A DNA stretch of 64,000 bases from Rhodobacteraceae bacterium F11138 (GTDB taxonomy: Bacteria; Pseudomonadota; Alphaproteobacteria; Rhodobacterales; Rhodobacteraceae). This document shows, piece after piece, positions 59,365-64,000 of this stretch (position 1 is its first letter; every line of letters begins with the position of its first letter). A program made the position numbers and the translations under genes. A model generated the notes under the pieces. That model did not search any database. It was given only the letters and a program-made list of their open reading frames with translations, and was not told the DNA's origin. Location: assembly GCA_016521575.1 (NCBI GenBank), contig JAEKDP010000009.1, positions 100,931-164,930 of the forward strand, written 5' to 3'.

Positions 59365-59397
59365 TCTGTCCGGCAAGCTTCATGTCCGCCGGACAGA
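59365..59397. promoter_or_regulatory. Intercistronic hairpin after binding-protein gene
   Basis: TCTGTCCGGC (59365-59374) pairs perfectly with GCCGGACAGA (59388-59397) around a 13-base loop, in the 81-base gap before the permease gene. It has no T-run and probably acts as a partial stop or as mRNA-end protection. Confidence 0.6.
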
Positions 59398-59428
59398 ACA
59401 ACGCATACTGTCAACCGGGTTCTGTTTC

Positions 59429-60370
59429 ATGTTCCGATACACGATTTTTCGGGTGCTCGCCGCATTCCCGACCCTGCTGCTGGTCACTATACTGGTGTTT
59501 CTGTTCATCCGGCTGGTACCCGGCGATCCCGCCGCTGTGCTGGTGGGCGACATTCAGAACATCGGCAGGCTGGAAGAAATCCGCGCCCGGCTGGGACTCG
59601 ACCGGTCCGTCCCCGAACAATTCGTCATCTGGCTGGGCAACATCCTTCAAGGGGATTTCGGTGTCTCCATCCTGAACGGCGCACCGGTGCTGGACACGAT
59701 CCTAAGCCGGTTTGCCGTCACCGCTCAGGTGATCTTTGTCGCCGTGACCGTCTCCACCCTGATCGCGATTCCCGCCGGGATGATCGCGGCGTGGAAGCAG
59801 AACCGCTGGGCCGACAACCTGATCGTCGTAACGACGATTGCAGCAATGTCTGTGCCTTCTTTCTGGATCGGGCTGACCCTGATCCTGATCTTCGGCATCG
59901 AGCTGGGCTGGCTGCCGTCTGTTGGCTACGTTTCTCCTCTCGAAGATTTTTCGCGAGGCGTGATGTACCTGATCATGCCCGTCACGGCCTTGGTCATGGG
60001 GGAAATCGGCGGGGTGCTGCGCATGGCGCGGGCCTCAACCATAGAGGTGATGCGCCGCGAATACATCACCCACGCGCGTTCCAAGGGGCTGTCCGAAGGC
60101 GTCGTTCTGGCGCGCCATGCCTTTCCCAATGCCTTTGCGCCAACGCTTACCATCCTTGGCATGATCATCGGCTCCCTGCTGGGCGGCGCGGCGGTGATTG
60201 AAACCGTTTTCACCCTGCCAGGCCTCGGACGGCTGACAATCGATGCCATTTCTTCCCGCGACTATCCCATGGTGCAAGGCATCCTGCTGGTGGTGGCGGT
60301 AATCTACGTGGTCGTGAACCTGATCACCGACCTGCTGTATCCGATTTTCGACCCCCGGGTGAAACTGTAA
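59429..60370 (+). CDS. Peptide-type ABC transporter permease (DppB-like), second copy
   Basis: A 313-residue permease, the same length as the copy at 11444. It starts MFRYTIFRVLAAFPTLLLVT, followed by FIRLVPGDPAAVLVGD. The EAA loop is EYITHARSKGLSEGVVLARH and the C-terminal end is VNLITDLLYPIFDPRVKL. It forms the inner-membrane pore with the DppC-like protein, whose ATG overlaps this stop by one base (TAATG). Confidence 0.93.
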   Translation: MFRYTIFRVLAAFPTLLLVTILVFLFIRLVPGDPAAVLVGDIQNIGRLEEIRARLGLDRSVPEQFVIWLGNILQGDFGVSILNGAPVLDTILSRFAVTAQVIFVAVTVSTLIAIPAGMIAAWKQNRWADNLIVVTTIAAMSVPSFWIGLTLILIFGIELGWLPSVGYVSPLEDFSRGVMYLIMPVTALVMGEIGGVLRMARASTIEVMRREYITHARSKGLSEGVVLARHAFPNAFAPTLTILGMIIGSLLGGAAVIETVFTLPGLGRLTIDAISSRDYPMVQGILLVVAVIYVVVNLITDLLYPIFDPRVKL

Positions 60371-61194
60371 TGCGCTTTCCTCTGCCCCGTTTCAATGTGC
60401 TCATCGGTGCGTTGCTGATCGGCCTGACCGTCATTGCGGCACTTGTCGGGCTCTTCGCTCCGCCCGCCAATCCGATCGCTATCGACTACACCGCCTTTCT
60501 TGCGCCGCCCTCACCTGCGCATCCATTCGGCACTGATGATTTTGGCCGTGACGTGCTGTCCCGCGTTTTGGTCGGCGCGGCCTACAGTCTGGTATCCGCC
60601 TTCGGCACGGTTGCCGTTGCCTTGTTGATGGGCGGAACGCTGGGCGCCATCGCCGGCTTTTTCGGCGGCTGGGTGGACCGCGTGATCGGCATCTTAACCG
60701 ATACGCTGATGGCCTTCCCTGGCCTGTTGCTGGCGCTGGCGTTGATCAGCATCATTGGCGCGGGGATCCTGCCCATGATCGTGACACTCGGGGTGTCGTT
60801 CTCGACCATCTACATCCGTGTCGTTCGGTCTCTGGTGCTGTCGTTGCGCGAACGCGAATTTGTGGAGGCAAGCCGGGCCATGGGCAACAGCGAAACCTTC
60901 ACGATTTTCCGTCACATCCTGCCCAATTGCATTTCTTCCATCATGGTGTTGGCCACCTCGACGCTGGCATTTGCCGTTCTTGCCGAAAGTGCGCTCAGCT
61001 TTCTTGGCTTGGGTGTGCAGGCGCCGAACCCAAGCTGGGGCGGGATGCTGGCAGATGGGCGCGGCTTGATGGGGCAGGCGCCCTGGCTGGTGATTTTCCC
61101 CGGCTTTGCCATCTTCCTCGCGTTGTTGGGGATCAACCTGATGGGTGACGCGTTGCGCGACTGGCTGGATCCGTGGATGGAAGGCGAGGCATGA
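60370..61194 (+). CDS. Peptide-type ABC transporter permease (DppC-like), second copy
   Basis: A 274-residue permease, identical in length to the copy at 10623. Marker segments are HPFGTDDFGRDVLSRVLVGA and the EAA loop EFVEASRAMGNSETFTIFRH. It overlaps the preceding gene by one base and the following ATPase gene by four, keeping the transporter genes in strict order. Confidence 0.93.
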   Translation: MRFPLPRFNVLIGALLIGLTVIAALVGLFAPPANPIAIDYTAFLAPPSPAHPFGTDDFGRDVLSRVLVGAAYSLVSAFGTVAVALLMGGTLGAIAGFFGGWVDRVIGILTDTLMAFPGLLLALALISIIGAGILPMIVTLGVSFSTIYIRVVRSLVLSLREREFVEASRAMGNSETFTIFRHILPNCISSIMVLATSTLAFAVLAESALSFLGLGVQAPNPSWGGMLADGRGLMGQAPWLVIFPGFAIFLALLGINLMGDALRDWLDPWMEGEA

Positions 61195-62843
61195 ACTGTT
61201 CGATTTGCGATATCAGCGATATATCGATCTGCTTCGGGAAAGCCGGTGTCCCTGTCGTGGATCGGGCCAATCTTCAGATCGCACCGGGCGAATTCCACGC
61301 CATTGTCGGAGAGTCAGGGTCAGGCAAAACCATGCTCGCCCGTTCCATCCTGGGATTGTTGCCTGCAGGCGGCAGGATCACGGGCGGCAAGATCCTTTTC
61401 GACGGTCAAGACCTGACCGGCCTGACCTCGGCAGCCATGCGCAAGGTCAGGGGCAAGAAGATCGGCATGATCTTTCAGGATCCGCTTACCTCGCTCAATC
61501 CCGCGCTGCGGATCGGCACCCAGATGGGCGAAGCGTTGCGCCTGCACAGTGGCATGACGCGCGAAGAAGCAAGGAATCACGCATGGAAACTGCTGGACAG
61601 GGTCGGAATACCGGATGCCCGCCGCGCTCTCGACAGGTATCCGCATGAGTTTTCCGGCGGCATGCGGCAGCGGATCATGATTGCGTCAACGCTGTTGCCG
61701 CGACCGCAGCTTCTGATTGCGGATGAACCGACCACGGCACTGGATACCATTGTGCAGGCCAACGTGATGGAAGTCCTGAAAGAGACCACGGCGGAATTTG
61801 GAATCTCCGTGCTGTTCATCAGCCATGATCTGGGACTTGTCGCCCACCGGGCCGACCGTGTGACGGTGATGGATCACGGCAAGATCATTGAGCAGGGCGG
61901 CTATGAAGACGTGCTATTCGCTCCTGAACACGACAAGACCAAGGCGCTGTTGGCGGCCATCCCACAAGGTCAGGCCAAGCCCGAGGACAGCACCCAACGC
62001 GACACCTTGCTGGAAGTCCGCGATGCGGTGGTAGAATTCCGTGGCCGCCGCAGTTTGCTATGGCGCAAGCCGGCGGCAACGCGGGCGCTCGATAGCGTCA
62101 GCCTGAATCTCAAACGTGGCGAAACGCTGGCGATCATCGGGGCGTCAGGTTCCGGCAAAACCACACTAGGGCGTGCAATACTTGGGCTGACACCGCTCGA
62201 CAGTGGGACAATACGGCTGAATGGGGTGAACATCAGCGACCTGCCACGCGCCGAACATCGCAAGCGGACGCGCAATCTTCAGATCGTGTTTCAGGACCCG
62301 GTCAGCGCGCTTGATCCGCGCATGCGGGTGCTTGACCTTGTGATGGAGAGTCTTCGGCACAATCCCGAATTAAGCCGGAAGGTCAAAGAAACCCGCACGA
62401 CCGAAGCGCTTCGTGATTGCGGACTGGACGATGATCTGCATCAGCGTCTGCCCCACCAGCTGTCGGGCGGTCAGCGTCAGCGCGTGGCTATTGCCCGTGC
62501 ACTTGTGGCGCGGCCCGAGGTGATTGTGCTGGATGAACCCGTTTCTGCCCTTGACGTGACCGTGCAAGAGCAAGTCCTGCGTCTTTTGGAGAGGCTCAAG
62601 AAAGATCACGAGCTGTCTTACATCTTTATCAGTCACGACATCGGCGTCGTCGAAGACATCGCCGACCGCGTGTTGATCATGGTTGGTGGCAAGATCGTCG
62701 AACAAGGCAGCGCCGAAAAAGTATTCAACACCCCCCGCCATGATTTTACCCGCAAGCTGATCTCGGTTCTGCCTGAGTTGCGCGAAGTCGATGGGCGGTT
62801 CCAGTTGATCTATCGAGACGCTGGCGTCGCAAGAAGCGGATAA
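61191..62843 (+). CDS. Peptide-type ABC transporter, fused double ATP-binding protein, second copy
   Basis: A 550-residue protein with two ABC ATPase domains. Domain 1 has Walker A GESGSGKT near residue 41 and signature FSGGMRQR. Domain 2 has Walker A GASGSGKT near residue 317 and signature LSGGQRQR. Walker B motifs are LLIADEPTTALD and VIVLDEPVSALD. It is the paralogue of the fused ATPase at 9010. The ATG at 61191 overlaps the permease stop. Confidence 0.93.
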   Translation: MNCSICDISDISICFGKAGVPVVDRANLQIAPGEFHAIVGESGSGKTMLARSILGLLPAGGRITGGKILFDGQDLTGLTSAAMRKVRGKKIGMIFQDPLTSLNPALRIGTQMGEALRLHSGMTREEARNHAWKLLDRVGIPDARRALDRYPHEFSGGMRQRIMIASTLLPRPQLLIADEPTTALDTIVQANVMEVLKETTAEFGISVLFISHDLGLVAHRADRVTVMDHGKIIEQGGYEDVLFAPEHDKTKALLAAIPQGQAKPEDSTQRDTLLEVRDAVVEFRGRRSLLWRKPAATRALDSVSLNLKRGETLAIIGASGSGKTTLGRAILGLTPLDSGTIRLNGVNISDLPRAEHRKRTRNLQIVFQDPVSALDPRMRVLDLVMESLRHNPELSRKVKETRTTEALRDCGLDDDLHQRLPHQLSGGQRQRVAIARALVARPEVIVLDEPVSALDVTVQEQVLRLLERLKKDHELSYIFISHDIGVVEDIADRVLIMVGGKIVEQGSAEKVFNTPRHDFTRKLISVLPELREVDGRFQLIYRDAGVARSG

Positions 62844-62858
62844 AGAAGGAAGAGGAAC

Positions 62859-64000
62859 ATGGCGGATATCGTGATTCAGAACGGCAAGCTGATCACTTTC
62901 GACGGGCCGGACCAACAGGCGCTGGCAATCACTGACGGGATGATTACAGCAGTTGGCAGCAATGCCGACATGGCAGCCCACCTGCCCTGCGCACGGGTGA
63001 TCGACGCGGGTGGAGCAACCGTGCTGCCCGGATTCATCGACAGCCACGTCCATCTGTTCCAAGGCGCGGTGGAGGCGACCTGGGTCAACCTCTTTGGCGT
63101 CACAAGCAAGGCGAAAATGACCGAACTGGTGCGCCGTCGTGCTGCCGCCGAACCCGATGCTCGGATCATCTTTGCGATTGGCATGGGCCATCACAGCATC
63201 GATGGTCAGGAACCCGACCGACACCTGTTGGACGAAATCCTGCCCGACCGCCCCTTTGCAGCAATGCACGCAGGTCATCATACGGTCTGGGCCAACACCC
63301 GCGCATTGGAGGCCGCGGGCATTCTGCATGGTGCCGATGTTCCGGGCGGGTGCGAGGTGGTGATCGGCCCCGATGGCAAGTCGAATGGCACCCTGAACGA
63401 GGTCGGTGCATTTGGCCCCGTCCTGCGCCTGACCGTCAGCGGTGCCCGCGAACTGGCAGGTTATGAAACAGGCAGCGACCCGGTGCCGTCCCCGTCCGCC
63501 GCCGAGCGCGCGGCAGACATGGACCTGATCGAAGCATCGCTGAAGAACATCGCCTCCAAAGGCATTACCGGCCTGCACAATATGGACGGTAACTTTTACC
63601 AGCTTGAACTTCTTTCTGCGCTTGAAGCCAAAGGACGGCTGACCTGTCGGACCGAAGTGCCGATGCATTTCAAGAATTTCGACAGCATCGACCGGCTGGA
63701 AGAAGCGGTCGAAATGCGCCAGCAGTATTCCGGCGATATGGTCTGGAGCAATCGGGTCAAGATGTTCATGGATGGCGTGGTCGAATCCCGGACCGCCGTC
63801 ATGACCCGGCCCTACACCGACACCGGCACCACCGGAGATCCCCTTTTTCCGCAGCCATTCTTTGACGAGATCTGTACCCGTGCCGATGCCATGGGCTTGC
63901 AAATTGCGGTTCACGCCATTGGCGATGGGGCCGTGCATCGCGTGCTGAATGGCTATGAGGCAGCCCGCCGCGTCAATGGCCCCCGCGACAGCCGTCACCG
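62859..64000 (+). CDS. Amidohydrolase (YtcJ-like), cut by the window edge
   Basis: The frame is open from the ATG at 62859 to the end, 380 codons, with no stop. AGGAAGAGGAAC precedes the start, 15 bases after the ATPase stop. The protein begins MADIVIQNGKLITFDGPDQQ. It has the metal-binding HxH in GFIDSHVHLFQG, then HAGHHTVWANTRALEAAGI, KMFMDGVVESRTA and AVHAIGDGAVHRVL, the usual order for YtcJ-type metal-dependent amidohydrolases. Members hydrolyse amides such as formamides or N-acyl compounds in the cytoplasm. Its place in the operon suggests a third hydrolytic step on the imported compound. Confidence 0.9.
   Translation, partial: MADIVIQNGKLITFDGPDQQALAITDGMITAVGSNADMAAHLPCARVIDAGGATVLPGFIDSHVHLFQGAVEATWVNLFGVTSKAKMTELVRRRAAAEPDARIIFAIGMGHHSIDGQEPDRHLLDEILPDRPFAAMHAGHHTVWANTRALEAAGILHGADVPGGCEVVIGPDGKSNGTLNEVGAFGPVLRLTVSGARELAGYETGSDPVPSPSAAERAADMDLIEASLKNIASKGITGLHNMDGNFYQLELLSALEAKGRLTCRTEVPMHFKNFDSIDRLEEAVEMRQQYSGDMVWSNRVKMFMDGVVESRTAVMTRPYTDTGTTGDPLFPQPFFDEICTRADAMGLQIAVHAIGDGAVHRVLNGYEAARRVNGPRDSRH

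Noticed and set aside
62370..63998. Long minus-strand reading frame (542 codons)
   Set aside because: It is antisense to the fused ATPase end and the amidohydrolase, which have clear motifs and a good ribosome-binding site; GC-rich codon bias leaves such shadows open.
1..64000. CRISPR arrays, tRNA, rRNA, prophage or secretion-system genes
   Set aside because: I looked for regular repeat-spacer patterns, tRNA-like cloverleaf ends and typical phage or secretion genes and saw none; a dedicated tRNA or CRISPR scan could still find something small.

Overview
The window looks like part of an alphaproteobacterial chromosome, most likely a marine Rhodobacteraceae (Roseobacter-group) bacterium. GC is about 60%, most operons show stop/start overlaps of the ATGA or GTGA type, and ABC importers, IclR/GntR regulators and acyl-CoA enzymes dominate. 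The taxonomic statement is inference from gene content. No rRNA, tRNA or CRISPR array was seen.

Region 1 (1-14850) holds two minus-strand import operons around a small plus-strand pair. Positions 443-4259 encode a polyamine-type ABC importer (ATPase, two permeases, binding protein). Positions 4375-6293 encode a P1-family (DmpA/NylC-like) N-terminal-nucleophile peptidase and an HSL-type esterase. Positions 7214-14735 run C45 acyltransferase-like hydrolase, NylB-like serine hydrolase, two peptide permeases, a fused double ATPase and a peptide-binding protein, nearly all joined by 4-base overlaps. An IclR regulator (14851) diverges from this operon.

Region 2 (15825-18437) carries a DmdC-like acyl-CoA dehydrogenase and a crotonase, followed by a MITE-like relic of an IS5-type element.

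Region 3 (18849-42687) is the most unusual part. A GntR regulator, glutamine amidotransferase, zinc alcohol dehydrogenase and alpha/beta hydrolase run left from a divergent promoter with tandem palindromes. A cytochrome P450, its flavin/[2Fe-2S] reductase, a class III CoA-transferase and an acyl-CoA dehydrogenase-fold protein run right. The last protein has the two hallmark residues of 3-sulfinopropionyl-CoA desulfinases: Arg in place and Gln for the catalytic Glu. A TTC38-type TPR protein, a GABA-type aminotransferase, a second polyamine-type importer, a sensor kinase/LuxR pair, a BisC/TorA-type molybdoenzyme, a glutamine synthetase-like ligase, a succinate-semialdehyde-type dehydrogenase and a YeiH-type sulfate/sulfite exporter follow. 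Together they suggest uptake and breakdown of an amine and/or a C3 organosulfur acid, with sulfite exported. That pathway is inference.

Region 4 (42700-54149) starts with a 3' relic of an arylsulfatase. A minus-strand run aapJ-aapQ-aapM-aapP, Na/phosphate cotransporter and LuxR response regulator follows. A divergent operon encodes a SerB-like phosphatase, a second Aap-type binding protein and a hybrid histidine kinase, a TorT/TorS-like arrangement.

Region 5 (54174-64000) opens with two truncated IS3-family transposase ends back to back. A GntR regulator with two winged-helix domains follows, then a second cassette parallel to Region 1: alpha/beta hydrolase, C45 hydrolase, peptide-binding protein, two permeases, fused double ATPase, and an amidohydrolase cut by the window edge. 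The recurring theme is paired import and hydrolysis of amide or ester-linked small molecules.
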